64,000 nucleotides of DNA from NCBI RefSeq assembly GCF_003201975.1, contig NZ_QJJQ01000010.1, positions 1 through 64,000 of the forward strand. The letters run 5' to 3'. The translations under genes were made by a program, and so were the position numbers. Shown here piece by piece: positions 25,756 through 35,013 of this stretch. The DNA is from Pseudogracilibacillus auburnensis. GTDB lineage: Bacteria; Bacillota; Bacilli; Bacillales; Amphibacillaceae. The first letter of the stretch is position 1. Every line of letters begins with the position of its first letter. The notes under the pieces were generated by a model that saw only the letters and a list, made by a program, of their open reading frames with translations, was not told where the DNA came from and did no database searches.

Positions 25756-27241
25756 CTGTTTCACCCCCTGTTGCATAATTGAAAATCTTCTCTTGTGTTG
25801 CTTCTTTTGAAGATAATTCTCCACTTATTTCTCCTTCGTGTAATACGATAATTCTGTGAGCCATTCCAAGAAGCTCAGGCATTTCAGAAGAAATCAACAA
25901 AATGGAAATACCTTCATTTGTTAAATCCTTTATGATTTTATATATCTCTGTTTTTGCTCCAATATCAATCCCTCTCGTTGGTTCATTTAGAATTAATAAC
26001 TTAGGATTCATTTGGAGCCACTTCCCTAACACTACTTTTTGTTGGTTTCCCCCACTTAAAGTCCCTACTTCTACAGATGAATGGTGGACTTTAACTTGCA
26101 AATTCTTCACCCATTTATCTACAATTTGATCCATTCTTGACTTTTTTAATATTCCAGTCTTAGTCATTTTTCTATAGAATGGTAGCAATATATTTTCATA
26201 TACGGATAGATCGAGAATTAAACCTTCTCCTTTACGATCATCCGTTACTAAAGATATACCAGCATCTATTGCTTCCTTTGGAGTCATTATCTCTTGTCCA
26301 AACAACTTCACACTACCTTGCTGAAGTTGATAAAGTCCGAATAATGCCTTTGATAAATCTGTTTTACCAGAGCCTAACAATCCTGCAACTCCAAGAACTT
26401 CTCCTTTATGAACGTTGAATGAAATGTTATGTAAACGATTTTTAACGCTTACATTATTCACTTCCAAAACAACATCATTCGATGCCTCGGAACGGGCTGG
26501 AAATAAGTCTTGAATATCCCTTCCTACCATCATTGAAACCATTTTGTCTTTCGTAACATGCTTCACTTTCTCAGAACCGATATATTCACCATCTCTTAGC
26601 ACAACGATACGATCAGCTACTTGACTTACCTCTTCTAAACGGTGTGTAATAAAAATGATTCCTAATCCATTCTTTCTCAAATTGTCCATTAGATTTAGTA
26701 ATGTCTGTGTTTCCTTATCGTTTAACGTAGCCGTCGGTTCATCCATAATTAATATTTCTGAATCAAATGATAACGCTTTAGCAATTTCAATTAATTGCCT
26801 TTCCGCTACAGAGCAATCAGAAATGAACTTTTCTGCTGGTAAATGATCAATACCAACCTTTTGTAAAACCTTTTTAGTCTCTTTATGCATTAACTTCCAA
26901 TCAATTACTCCCGAAAACTTTCTTTTTTCGCGACCAAGAAATATATTTTCGGCTATTGTTAAATCTGTAATTAAATTAAACTCTTGGTGAATGATGCTGA
27001 TCTTCAATTCTTGTGAATGCTTTGGATTCAAAATAGTAACTTCTTTACCTTTTATGTAAATACTTCCCGAAGTCGGACGATGAACACCAGCAATAATTTT
27101 CATTAAGGTGGACTTACCAGCACCGTTTTCTCCAAGTAGTGCAACAACTTCCCCTTGATTAACTGTTAAGTTGATATTTTTTAATACAGTTATTCCAGAA
27201 AATGATTTCACTATATTTTCCATATTCAATAAGGTAGTCAT
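25739..27241 (-). CDS. rbsA: Ribose ABC transporter ATPase (two ATP-binding domains)
   Basis: This 500-aa protein has two ABC cassettes. The first has Walker A GENGAGKST and Walker B ILIMDEPTATL. The second has a variant Walker A GLLGSGKTDLSKAL and LSGGNQQKVVLGKWL followed by LLILNEPTRGIDIGAK. This tandem design is usual for monosaccharide importers. It energises RbsC at the inner face of the membrane. 36 nt separate it from rbsD. Confidence 0.93.
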   Translation of the reverse strand: MTTLLNMENIVKSFSGITVLKNINLTVNQGEVVALLGENGAGKSTLMKIIAGVHRPTSGSIYIKGKEVTILNPKHSQELKISIIHQEFNLITDLTIAENIFLGREKRKFSGVIDWKLMHKETKKVLQKVGIDHLPAEKFISDCSVAERQLIEIAKALSFDSEILIMDEPTATLNDKETQTLLNLMDNLRKNGLGIIFITHRLEEVSQVADRIVVLRDGEYIGSEKVKHVTKDKMVSMMVGRDIQDLFPARSEASNDVVLEVNNVSVKNRLHNISFNVHKGEVLGVAGLLGSGKTDLSKALFGLYQLQQGSVKLFGQEIMTPKEAIDAGISLVTDDRKGEGLILDLSVYENILLPFYRKMTKTGILKKSRMDQIVDKWVKNLQVKVHHSSVEVGTLSGGNQQKVVLGKWLQMNPKLLILNEPTRGIDIGAKTEIYKIIKDLTNEGISILLISSEMPELLGMAHRIIVLHEGEISGELSSKEATQEKIFNYATGGETVGEND

Positions 27242-27277
27242 AGGTATCCTCCTTTCAAAACTAATATATAATGATAA

Positions 27278-27676
27278 TTAGTAAACAACTCCACCTACTA
27301 AAATAACATTTGCATAAGCAGTGAATTCCCCTGAACGTACTACACCTCTTGCTGATTTCGTTCTTTGTTTAAAGTCTGTATGAGGAAGATACTCGATTTC
27401 AACACCTTCTAAACGAGCGAGTATTTCTTTTTGCATTTTTGGACTAACGGTTTTAATTTCTTCTGCCATAATGACCTTTTCAACCGATAAATCATCTAAT
27501 ACAGTATCTAACAATTCTAAGAAAGGAACCAAACCTTGCTTAAGTGCTAGGTCAATACGTGTGTTCACTTCCTCAGGTAACGGTAACCCCGCATCAGTTA
27601 CAACAATTTCATCTGTATGACCAGTTTCAGCGATTAGTTTGTTTAATTCAGGGTGTAATATTCCATGTTTTTTCAT
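27278..27676 (-). CDS. rbsD: D-ribose pyranase
   Basis: This 132-aa protein converts beta-ribopyranose to the furanose form used by ribokinase. It starts MKKHGILHPELNKLIAETGHTD with the catalytic histidine near residue 20 and ends GEFTAYANVILVGGVVY, as expected for RbsD. GGAGG precedes the ATG by 8 nt, and one RbsR-type operator overlaps this ribosome binding region. Confidence 0.93.
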   Translation of the reverse strand: MKKHGILHPELNKLIAETGHTDEIVVTDAGLPLPEEVNTRIDLALKQGLVPFLELLDTVLDDLSVEKVIMAEEIKTVSPKMQKEILARLEGVEIEYLPHTDFKQRTKSARGVVRSGEFTAYANVILVGGVVY

Positions 27677-27689
27677 TATTATGCCTCCA

Positions 27690-27758
27690 TGTAAACGTTT
27701 AGATTTTATTGATAAAATTTTTCTCTATTAAATCTAAACCTAAATGTAAACGTTTAGA
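27690..27758 (-). promoter_or_regulatory. Two RbsR-type operators between rbsR and rbsD
   Basis: Two copies of TGTAAACGTTTAGA (27690-27703 and 27745-27758) with the palindromic core TAAACGTTTA. LacI-family regulators bind such CG-centred dyads. One copy touches the rbsD ribosome binding region and the other sits just past the end of rbsR, so rbsD onward may be repressed separately from rbsR. Confidence 0.75.
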
Positions 27759-27773
27759 TTTAATGAGAAAAAA

Positions 27774-28796
27774 TTATAATACTATTTTCCTTTTACAAGA
27801 TTCTCTTACATTTAAATGCGGTGTTAAGATAATTTCTCTACTCTTTCTCTCCTCTATATTCTCTTCCATAAGTTGATCGTATAAAAGCTGAAATGCTACT
27901 TCTCCTAATTGCCTCATTGGTCGGGATACTGTCGTTATTTGGGGCCGAGTAAAAGTTGCAATCTCAATATCGTCAAATCCTAAAAAAGATATTTCTTCTC
28001 CTAACTTCCAATTCATTTCTTGTATGGCTTTTAATGCCCCTATACTCATTAAGTTGTTACTTGAAAAAATCGCGGTTGGAGGAGTATCTAATTGTGAAAA
28101 CTTTTTTGCAATTTCATAACCACTGTCTTCCCTGAAATCTCCATCACCTATAAACTCTTCTCGTATATCTAAACCAAACTCTTTCATCGCCTGAACATAT
28201 CCATTATACCTTTCATAGCCGGGAGTTGTGTTTTGCGGCCCCCTGATGATTGCTATATCTTTATGCCCCTCATGAATCAGATGGCGAACAGCTTCATAGG
28301 CTCCCTCTCTATTTCCAATAATAACTGTATCAACCTGATAATTTTTTATGACTCGATCTACTGCAACAATGGGAACCCTCAAATCAAATAGTGGTTTTAA
28401 CTGCTCTCCACTCTCATCTGCTGTCGTAACAACTACCCCATCGACTCCACGTTCGATAATATGCTGAATTAATTTTCGTTCGTTTATTTTAGATTCATTA
28501 GAACTACTCACCATTGTAAAATAGTCTTTTGCAATTGCCTTGCGTTCAACACCAGCAACAACCTCAGAAAAAAAAGGGTTACATATATCCGGAACGATTA
28601 CAGCGATTGTTTTTGTTTCTTTTCGAACCATACTACGGGCTACCGCATTACGTACATAATTTAATTCTTTAATAGCTTGAACAATTTTTTCTTCTGTCGA
28701 CTTTCTGACTCCACCTTGAGCATTAATTACTCTAGAAACAGTCGCAACAGAAACATTTGCCTTTCTTGCCACATCTTCAATCGTTGCCTTTTTCAT
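27774..28796 (-). CDS. rbsR: LacI-family ribose operon repressor
   Basis: This 340-aa regulator has the LacI helix-turn-helix and hinge (ATIEDVARKANVSVATVSRVIN) and a sugar-binding domain (IAVIVPDICNPFFSEVVAGVE; FLGFDDIEIATFTRPQITTVSRPMRQLGE). It heads the rbs operon and has two matching operators in front of its own gene and two behind it, pointing to autoregulation. Ribose is the likely inducer. Confidence 0.9.
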   Translation of the reverse strand: MKKATIEDVARKANVSVATVSRVINAQGGVRKSTEEKIVQAIKELNYVRNAVARSMVRKETKTIAVIVPDICNPFFSEVVAGVERKAIAKDYFTMVSSSNESKINERKLIQHIIERGVDGVVVTTADESGEQLKPLFDLRVPIVAVDRVIKNYQVDTVIIGNREGAYEAVRHLIHEGHKDIAIIRGPQNTTPGYERYNGYVQAMKEFGLDIREEFIGDGDFREDSGYEIAKKFSQLDTPPTAIFSSNNLMSIGALKAIQEMNWKLGEEISFLGFDDIEIATFTRPQITTVSRPMRQLGEVAFQLLYDQLMEENIEERKSREIILTPHLNVRESCKRKIVL

Positions 28797-28809
28797 GATC
28801 TCACCTATT

Positions 28810-28889
28810 TATAAACGTTTAGTTTTCCAAAAATGTAAACGTTTAGATTTAGGTATTATAATAGCATTTTTATTTTATAATTGCAATAC
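28810..28889 (-). promoter_or_regulatory. rbsR promoter with two operators
   Basis: On the minus strand, TTGCAA-17 nt-TATTAT (about 28862-28890) is followed by TGTAAACGTTTAGA (28834-28847) and TATAAACGTTTAGT (28810-28823). Both dyads lie downstream of the -10, so bound repressor would block elongation or initiation. Confidence 0.65.
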
Positions 28890-28890
28890 A

Positions 28891-29060
28891 TATTATTTTT
28901 TTTGGTTTTATCTTCTCCATAAAGCAGAATGATAACTTGTTTGATTTTTAACGATTTTTGAGATACTACTAGAAAAGTAATATCTCAAAGGAGCTTACAG
29001 ACAGAAGGATTCAATCCAACTGTCTGGAATATTTTATCATCTTTAAAATTGGGATTCAAA
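28891..29060. other. Spacer with possible terminator
   Basis: No gene. Near 28960-29036, AGATACTACTAG/AATATCTC and CAGACAG/CTGTCTGG segments suggest weak hairpins, perhaps ending the amidohydrolase transcript; none has a clear T run. Confidence 0.3.
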
Positions 29061-30193
29061 CTACCCGTATACTACTTCCCCATTAATATATGTTTCTACC
29101 ACTTCTGTCCGTAAATCAAACGGATCACCGTCCCAAACAACGAAATCCGCATCTTTTCCTACTTCAATGGAACCTACTTGATTCTCTATCCCTAAATGTT
29201 TTGCAGCATTAATCGTAATTGCCTTTAAGGCTGACTCTTCTGAATAATTCCCATCTTTAACTGCATAAATGGCACTCGTCATTAAGTGTTCGATTGGTAC
29301 AACGGGATGATCCGTCGTAATAGAAACCGGCACACCAGCCGCTTCAAGTGCAGGCAATGTATACCATCCCATCTCCGATAACTCCAGTTTTGAACGAGAT
29401 GACATTGTTGGTCCAACAGATACTTTCACATCATGTTCTGCAATATAATCAGCAATTAAATGTCCTTCTGTACAATGTTCGATCGTAATTTCAAGATTAA
29501 ATTCTTTTTTAATTCGTAAAACGGTCGCAATGTCTTCTGAACGATGTGCATGAACTCGTAATGGAATTTCACGTTTCAATACTTTGCCGATTATTTCTAA
29601 CTCAAGATCACGTTCTCCTTTCCCTGCCGCCAACTTTTCTAAATAATTTTGCCCTTCCACAAGCTTTTTTCTTAATGTTGCTGCTACACCCATTCTCGTC
29701 ATTGGCATTTTTCCTTTTGACCCATATACTTTTTTAGGGTTTTCTCCTGTTGCCGCTTTTAGGCCCGATAATGTCCGAACAGCCATTTGATCGACAATAT
29801 TTCCGTACGTTTTTACGATGAGCATTTCCCCACCAATCACATTTGCACTCCCTGGCATTATTTGTACGGTTGTAACTCCACCTTTTCGCGCATCCATAAA
29901 TGCTCTATCATTCGGATTAATTCCATCGATTGCCCGTATATGTGGGGTGACAGGTGAGCTCATTTCATTAAAATCATGCCCATCTTCCCTACCCCATCTT
30001 CAAATACTCCGAGATGTGTATGGACATCAATTAGCCCTGGTGTAATTGTTTTTCCTTGCATATCAAGAGTCTTGCAATCTACTGTTTCATCACTATTTAT
30101 TTCTGAAAACTTGCCATCCTTCACTAGAAAAGAGCCATTTTCAATTATTTCGCCTGTACCCATGTATAATGTTGCATTTTTTACTATGTACAT
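29061..30193 (-). pseudogene. Amidohydrolase (imidazolonepropionase-like), broken by a frameshift
   Basis: Two adjacent minus-strand frames together make a complete ~377-aa amidohydrolase. The first (from 30193) has MYIVKNATLYMGTGEIIENG and the metal motif GLIDVHTHLG. The second continues with HDFNEMSSPVTPHIRAIDGINP, the histidines VHAHRSE and IEHCTEGH, and TTDHPVVP. Homology moves from one frame to the other at about 29976-29982, where one base seems missing after ATGGG. Downstream, FVVWDGDPFDLRTEV is the usual C-terminal motif. It is either a real pseudogene or a sequencing error; both halves are otherwise well preserved. Confidence 0.85.
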
Positions 30194-30352
30194 GAAACTT
30201 CCTCCAGTACCTTTTACATTTATTGTATCATTTCATTTTTTCATGTAAACAAAAGGAGTCAATCCTAAAAATTAGATCTGTTCATTTATGGAATTAAAAA
30301 TAGAGTATCGTTATTCTCTTTTCTAGATGCTATCATGTTAGTTAAATAATAT

Positions 30353-31522
30353 TTATCCATTTATCTTGTTTTTAAAAATTTGCTGAATAACAAGAAATAA
30401 AAGGAGTCCTATACATACAAAAACACCACCTACCCAACCGATATGGATAATGGAAATCCTATTAATGACTAACCCTCCAACTAGAGCTCCTAATCCTATA
30501 CCTAAATATAAGGAAGAGGCGCTAAAGGACAGGATCATAGAAGCTTGCTTTGGGTTGAGTGAAATTAAGTGAGCATTTAATGCAGGATTTAATGCCCATG
30601 CAGCAAAGCCACACAACGCACAAATAAGTACTGATAATAAAATAATTAGCCAATTAACAGGAAACAACATCAACAAAGAAATACTAAACAATGTCATTGC
30701 AAAAAATAAAAGCGAAAGTATTAGCGTTTTTTTTGCACCATAACGATCTGTTCCATAACCTCCAGCAATGTTTCCAAAAATACTCCCTATCCCAAACAAT
30801 ACAAGAAACCAGCTGATCATCGTATATTCTATATTCGTCGTTTTTTGTAAAATTGGAGCGATATAGGTATAGAGCATAAATCCCCCCGTTGTTGACATGA
30901 CACCCACAACTAGCGTTAACATCACATGAGTATTTAATGACATTAATCGTTTTTTGAGCGGAATATCGGCTTCCTTTTCCATGACGGGCAACAGCCAGTT
31001 TATACCAATAGCCGTAATGATGCCTATAATTGCGATAAATAAAAACGTTATTCTCCAACCAAAAGTTGTTCCAATCCACGTCCCAATTGGAACACCTAAT
31101 ATAATTCCAACTGTTAACCCTGCTGTGATAACCGATAGGGCTTTTCCTTTACTTTTTTGAGTAGCTAATTTTGAGGCTGTAGTCATGGCGATTGGTGTAA
31201 ATAGCGCTGCACTTAATGCTGCTAAAATGCGAGTAATAAAAAGCCAACCAAACGATGGGACAATTACAGATAAACCATTTGCAATAGAAAAGAGAAGGAT
31301 TGAAGTTGTTAATATTTTTTTCTGCTGTAAATGTGCTGTCAAGGTTCCTAATACAGGCGCTCCCAAAGCATAAGCGAAAGCAAAAACAGTCACCAATTGA
31401 CCTGCCATAGAAATACTTACTTCAAGATCATGCGCAATACTTAGCAATATACCTGCAATCACTAAATCATCTGTCCCTATAATAAAGGTTCCCAAAGCCA
31501 ATATGACGATACGGTATTTCAA
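30353..31522 (-). CDS. MFS drug/sugar efflux transporter, 12 TM
   Basis: This 389-aa membrane protein shows about 12 hydrophobic segments and MFS features: the N-terminal GTDDLVIAGILLSIAHDL (motif D1-like), GAPVLGTLTAHLQQKK (motif A) and GLTVGIILGVPIGTWIG (drug antiporter motif C-like). It resembles the DHA1 efflux group. It starts 7 nt after the MerR gene and is presumably controlled by it. Substrate unknown. Confidence 0.85.
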   Translation of the reverse strand: MKYRIVILALGTFIIGTDDLVIAGILLSIAHDLEVSISMAGQLVTVFAFAYALGAPVLGTLTAHLQQKKILTTSILLFSIANGLSVIVPSFGWLFITRILAALSAALFTPIAMTTASKLATQKSKGKALSVITAGLTVGIILGVPIGTWIGTTFGWRITFLFIAIIGIITAIGINWLLPVMEKEADIPLKKRLMSLNTHVMLTLVVGVMSTTGGFMLYTYIAPILQKTTNIEYTMISWFLVLFGIGSIFGNIAGGYGTDRYGAKKTLILSLLFFAMTLFSISLLMLFPVNWLIILLSVLICALCGFAAWALNPALNAHLISLNPKQASMILSFSASSLYLGIGLGALVGGLVINRISIIHIGWVGGVFVCIGLLLFLVIQQIFKNKING

Positions 31523-31529
31523 TCATACA

Positions 31530-31913
31530 TCATCCTTTCGTTTGCATTTCTACTTTTCTCCAAAAAGAAAGGACGTCCTTAAGCTTTGATTCCGATTCTT
31601 TTAAAGTCTCTATTTGTTGTTGTGTGTTTTGTAGTTTTGCTTCATATAAAGAAATTGCCTCAGGTGCACATTTTATTATTTCATTACCTGGAATAGATGA
31701 TTCACAAGATAAAATGGGACTAATTTCATCTGTTCGCAGTCCTAAGTCTAAGAATAATTGAATTGTTTTTACCCGTTCTACATCAGCTATATGATATTGT
31801 CGGTAACCATTTTCAAGCCTCTCTGGTAAAATCAATCCTTTCTTCTCATAATATCTTATCGAACGAATGCTAACTCCCGTTTTATTGGATAATTCACCTA
31901 TAAGCAATAACAT
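31530..31913 (-). CDS. MerR-family regulator
   Basis: This 127-aa MerR protein has the winged helix (LLIGELSNKTGVSIRSIRYYEKKGLILPERLENGYRQY) and a coiled-coil C-terminal half. Two cysteines (SCESS and IKCAPE) lie in the effector segment, but without the spacing of a known metal site. It forms an operon with the MFS gene and has a 19-bp-spacer promoter upstream. Confidence 0.88.
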   Translation of the reverse strand: MLLLIGELSNKTGVSIRSIRYYEKKGLILPERLENGYRQYHIADVERVKTIQLFLDLGLRTDEISPILSCESSIPGNEIIKCAPEAISLYEAKLQNTQQQIETLKESESKLKDVLSFWRKVEMQTKG

Positions 31914-31928
31914 TACATCCTTTCTTTT

Positions 31929-31968
31929 TGTCTAATATAGGTTAAAGCATGACACTGTGGTAGGGTCA
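31929..31968 (-). promoter_or_regulatory. MerR-type promoter with 19-bp spacer
   Basis: The minus strand has TTGACC, a 19-bp spacer beginning CTACCACAGTGTCATG, and TAACCT. The over-long spacer with a partial dyad across it is the hallmark of MerR-activated promoters. Confidence 0.55.
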
Positions 31969-32018
31969 AGTAGAAAATGAGGAACCATATGTATTTCTCA
32001 TTCAAAAAATATATACGA

Positions 32019-32053
32019 AAAAGCTCCCCAGTTTCACCGAACTAGAGAGCTTT
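32019..32053 (-). terminator. Terminator downstream of ypjP
   Basis: AAAGCTC...GAGCTTT arms, with additional inner pairing of CAGTT/AACTAG, close to the ypjP stop. T-rich DNA lies on both sides. Confidence 0.6.
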
Positions 32054-32080
32054 CTATTTAACTCATTATGTACATACTCT

Positions 32081-32677
32081 TTATGACATCCATTTTGGTG
32101 GCATATTTTTATCCCAATAAACATCGCCTATTTCATGATGTGTTTCAAATCCATCTGTTCTTAAGTGATAATGGAAATTAAACCAGTGTCCTTCCAATGG
32201 ACGGTGATCTCTGCGGACATGAAATTTAGCAATCACTTGCTTTTTCTCATAATCATACACATTAAAAATTCGCTCACCATACCCTTTTGCTGGGTTTTCA
32301 GTTATATCATAATAAGCAAGTTTATCTTCGCCAGCTTCTGCAAACATTAATTCCAGTTCCTCTTCAATCTTAGGCAAAATGACAGCTCGAAATTCATCCT
32401 CCACTTGACTAGCGATACGCGGGCCTAATTTTATAAGCGCTTGTTCTTTTGCCTTTTTAGTTAATTCGGTTATCTGGTCTTCTTCATATACGGCGTCATC
32501 AAAAGAATCATTTGCTACTTCCGTTTGGGCTAGGACCGTTTGTGTCACAGCTGCTTCAGAAGAAACAGTTGCTCCTTTGCTTTCCGCATCAGACGTAATA
32601 TCAGTAGATGGAATATAGATTCCAAGTGTCATAATCGCTACTAGGACTACGGATACTTTTCTAAGCCACAATTTCAT
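32081..32677 (-). CDS. ypjP: YpjP-like exported protein
   Basis: This 198-aa protein starts MKLWLRKVSVVLVAIMTLGIYIP, an uncleaved or cleaved signal segment, followed by an acidic low-complexity part and the conserved C-terminal half (NPAKGYGERIFNVYDYEKKQVIAKFHVRRDHRPLEGHWFNFHYH split here by an internal linker; key residues RDHRPLEGHWFNFHYH). It ends with WDKNMPPKWMS. Length and motifs fit the YpjP family of Bacillaceae, whose function is unknown. Probably monocistronic, with GGGGGAG before the ATG. Confidence 0.75.
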   Translation of the reverse strand: MKLWLRKVSVVLVAIMTLGIYIPSTDITSDAESKGATVSSEAAVTQTVLAQTEVANDSFDDAVYEEDQITELTKKAKEQALIKLGPRIASQVEDEFRAVILPKIEEELELMFAEAGEDKLAYYDITENPAKGYGERIFNVYDYEKKQVIAKFHVRRDHRPLEGHWFNFHYHLRTDGFETHHEIGDVYWDKNMPPKWMS

Positions 32678-33137
32678 TATGTACTCTCCCCCTTTATTAG
32701 GGTATAAACGATTACTTAAATTTTATCATGCAAAAAGAAAATGTCTATCAAATTAGACATTTTTAATAAAAGATTAATATTTTAGTCACTTTCATAACAC
32801 ATGAAGTAAGGATTCATCCGAACAATATTTATTAAAACTGTTGTTTTCCGCTACAGGCGAACGCTTTCCCAAGGTCTACCGGCCTCCAACGCATAAGACG
32901 TGGCGTACTTAGTCTGCATCCCCCGTGCTATTCTAGTAGGAGTCGTCGCCACCTTTTGCTACCAGCAATTCATTTAGATTTAGTATTTTTATTCACGGAC
33001 AACTGACCATAGAGTAAGTGTTATCGTTTGGATACATCGCCAATTATCTATTTATGATATTGATTTATTTAGTATAAATAAAGCTTTCATAGAAATGTTT
33101 GCCTATTACATAAGACAAACATTTCTAATTAGGAACC
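32678..33137. other. Gene-free spacer with degenerate repeat
   Basis: No gene. Positions 32840-32965 carry a G+C-richer segment (TTCCGCTACAGGCGAACGCTTTCCCA, shown here in part as GCGAACGCTTTCC; then CCCCCGTGCTATTCTAGTAGGAGTCG), similar in style to noncoding repeats common in Bacillaceae genomes. The DHA2 terminator lies at 33091-33126. Confidence 0.45.
33091..33126 (-). terminator. Terminator of the DHA2 transporter gene
   Basis: AGAAATGTTTG and CAAACATTTCT arms, 11 bp perfect, with a 14-nt loop. Confidence 0.7.
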
Positions 33138-34613
33138 TTACTCTTTTCCTTTTTCTTCTACTATGTCATCAGGATTTGCTCTGTACACAAAAAATGACAT
33201 AACTAACACGACAACTGCAAAGGCAATCGCAATAAAGTATACTAATTCTACACCCGAAACGAGTGCTTCATTGATCGTTAGCGGATCATTCGGATTAGCT
33301 GCCTTACTTAAAATATTTTGTTGTCTCGTATTCATAATACTAATAAATGCGGATACCCCTATCGCCCCCGCCACAGGCTGTAATGTTGAGACGATTGCTG
33401 TTCCATGCGGATATAGTTTTTTTGGTAGCTGGTTTAATCCGTTCGTCTCCGCAGGCATTAGCATCGCAGATATCGAGATCATCAGAATGATATAGCAAAC
33501 AACAATAACCCAGACCGGTGTATCCATATTTATTCTACTAAAAACGACCATCGTTCCACATAAAAAAATACTTCCTGGAATCATTAATGCTTTCGGTCCA
33601 AGTTTATCAAATAAATGACCCATTACCGGCGATAATAAGCCATTTAGCAAACTTCCCGGCAATAGAACAAGACCGGCAGTTGCGGCTGATAATGCCAGTG
33701 GTCCTTGCATAAAAATAGGTAATATTATTTCTGATGCAAACATCGCCATAATGATAATGAAAAAGAAAATTACACCTAATGTATACATTGGAAACTTAAA
33801 AACACGAATATCCAACACTGGTTCCGGTAACTTTAATTGTCTCAAACAAAATAAAACTAAACTGATCAATCCGATAAGAATCGATAGGAAAACAATTGGT
33901 GCGAGGAAACCCGCCTCCTGATCACCAACAGAGCTAAATCCGAATACCACTCCTCCAAAACCAATCGTTGAAAACACAATGGATATCCAATCGATTTTTG
34001 GTTTTGTCACTTCTGATACGTTCAGTAAATATTTATATGCAAATAAAATAGAAAAAAGCGCAAACGGAATGACTGTTATAAATAAAAAGCGCCATCCTAA
34101 ATATTCAACAATTACTCCAGATAATGTCGGACCTATTGCCGGAGCAAACATAATGACGAACCCGACAATACCCATGACTGCCCCCCTCCGATTGGGTGGG
34201 TAAATTAATAAAAATGTATTAAAAATAATTGGAACTAAAAGTCCAGTACCAATCGCTTGAAAAAAACGACCCGCTAATAAGATAGTAAAATTAGGTGCCA
34301 CTGCACAAATTGTCGTTCCAATCGTAAATACAATCATTGTCGCAAGAAACATTTGCCTCGTTGTAAACCATTGTAATAAAATGGCTGACATTGGAATAAC
34401 GACACCCATCATTAACATAAAACCTGTTGCCATCCACTGCACCTGCGGAACAGTAATAGAAAACTCTTTCATTAATGTAGTAAGTGCAATATTTAATAAC
34501 GTTTCATTCAAAATGGCAAAAAAAGCACCGATGATCAGTGAGATCATAATAGGCATGACTTTCGCATTTGGATCATCGGCTAAAAATTCATATTTTTTTG
34601 GTGTATCGTTCAT
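33138..34613 (-). CDS. DHA2-family (14-TM) multidrug efflux transporter
   Basis: This 491-aa membrane protein has ~14 hydrophobic segments and EmrB/QacA features: FFAILNETLLNIALTTLMKEF, VQWMATGFMLMMGVVIPMSA, GRFFQAIGTGLLVPIIFN and the motif C-like FAPAIGPTLSGVIVEYLGWR. It exports drugs or toxic lipophilic compounds in exchange for protons. It is divergent from a TetR regulator at 35014, with operator-like repeats between them. Confidence 0.88.
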   Translation of the reverse strand: MNDTPKKYEFLADDPNAKVMPIMISLIIGAFFAILNETLLNIALTTLMKEFSITVPQVQWMATGFMLMMGVVIPMSAILLQWFTTRQMFLATMIVFTIGTTICAVAPNFTILLAGRFFQAIGTGLLVPIIFNTFLLIYPPNRRGAVMGIVGFVIMFAPAIGPTLSGVIVEYLGWRFLFITVIPFALFSILFAYKYLLNVSEVTKPKIDWISIVFSTIGFGGVVFGFSSVGDQEAGFLAPIVFLSILIGLISLVLFCLRQLKLPEPVLDIRVFKFPMYTLGVIFFFIIIMAMFASEIILPIFMQGPLALSAATAGLVLLPGSLLNGLLSPVMGHLFDKLGPKALMIPGSIFLCGTMVVFSRINMDTPVWVIVVCYIILMISISAMLMPAETNGLNQLPKKLYPHGTAIVSTLQPVAGAIGVSAFISIMNTRQQNILSKAANPNDPLTINEALVSGVELVYFIAIAFAVVVLVMSFFVYRANPDDIVEEKGKE

Positions 34614-34902
34614 TATATTACTCCTCTTTAAGGTTAATTTAAGATAGGAAATAAGGATTAGCTATTAAGATTTACCGATACGATCTACATTTCATTCAGT
34701 CCTTTACAGTTAATCGACTTATTATACCATTTTTTTGTTTATTTTTTCCGATCTTTTTTAAAAAATTACACATATTTTACTTAGAAAATGATCAACCCTA
34801 TCTATCTATTTTCACATGAAAAAATCCATGTAGATTAGCTCATAGCTTTAGTTGGAGTTGGCATCATTTGAGAACAATCCTTCCTCCATTCATTTCCTAT
34901 GG

Positions 34903-34964
34903 TATAATAAAATTACACATACCAACAAGACTCTAATACCAATAGTATTTGAATACCGACAGTA
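34903..34964 (+). promoter_or_regulatory. tetR promoter and triple 17-bp operator-like repeat
   Basis: TATAAT (34903-34908) is followed by three direct repeats spaced exactly 17 bp: TACCAACAAGA (34920), TACCAATAGTA (34937) and TACCGACAGTA (34954). The second and third are also dyads (ATAC...GTAT; TAC...GTA). Such sites just after the -10 of a tetR gene are probable TetR operators, controlling both directions. Confidence 0.6.
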
Positions 34965-35013
34965 CTAATAATAAGTTATCAACTATTATATTGTCAAGAG
35001 GAGATTAATTAAA

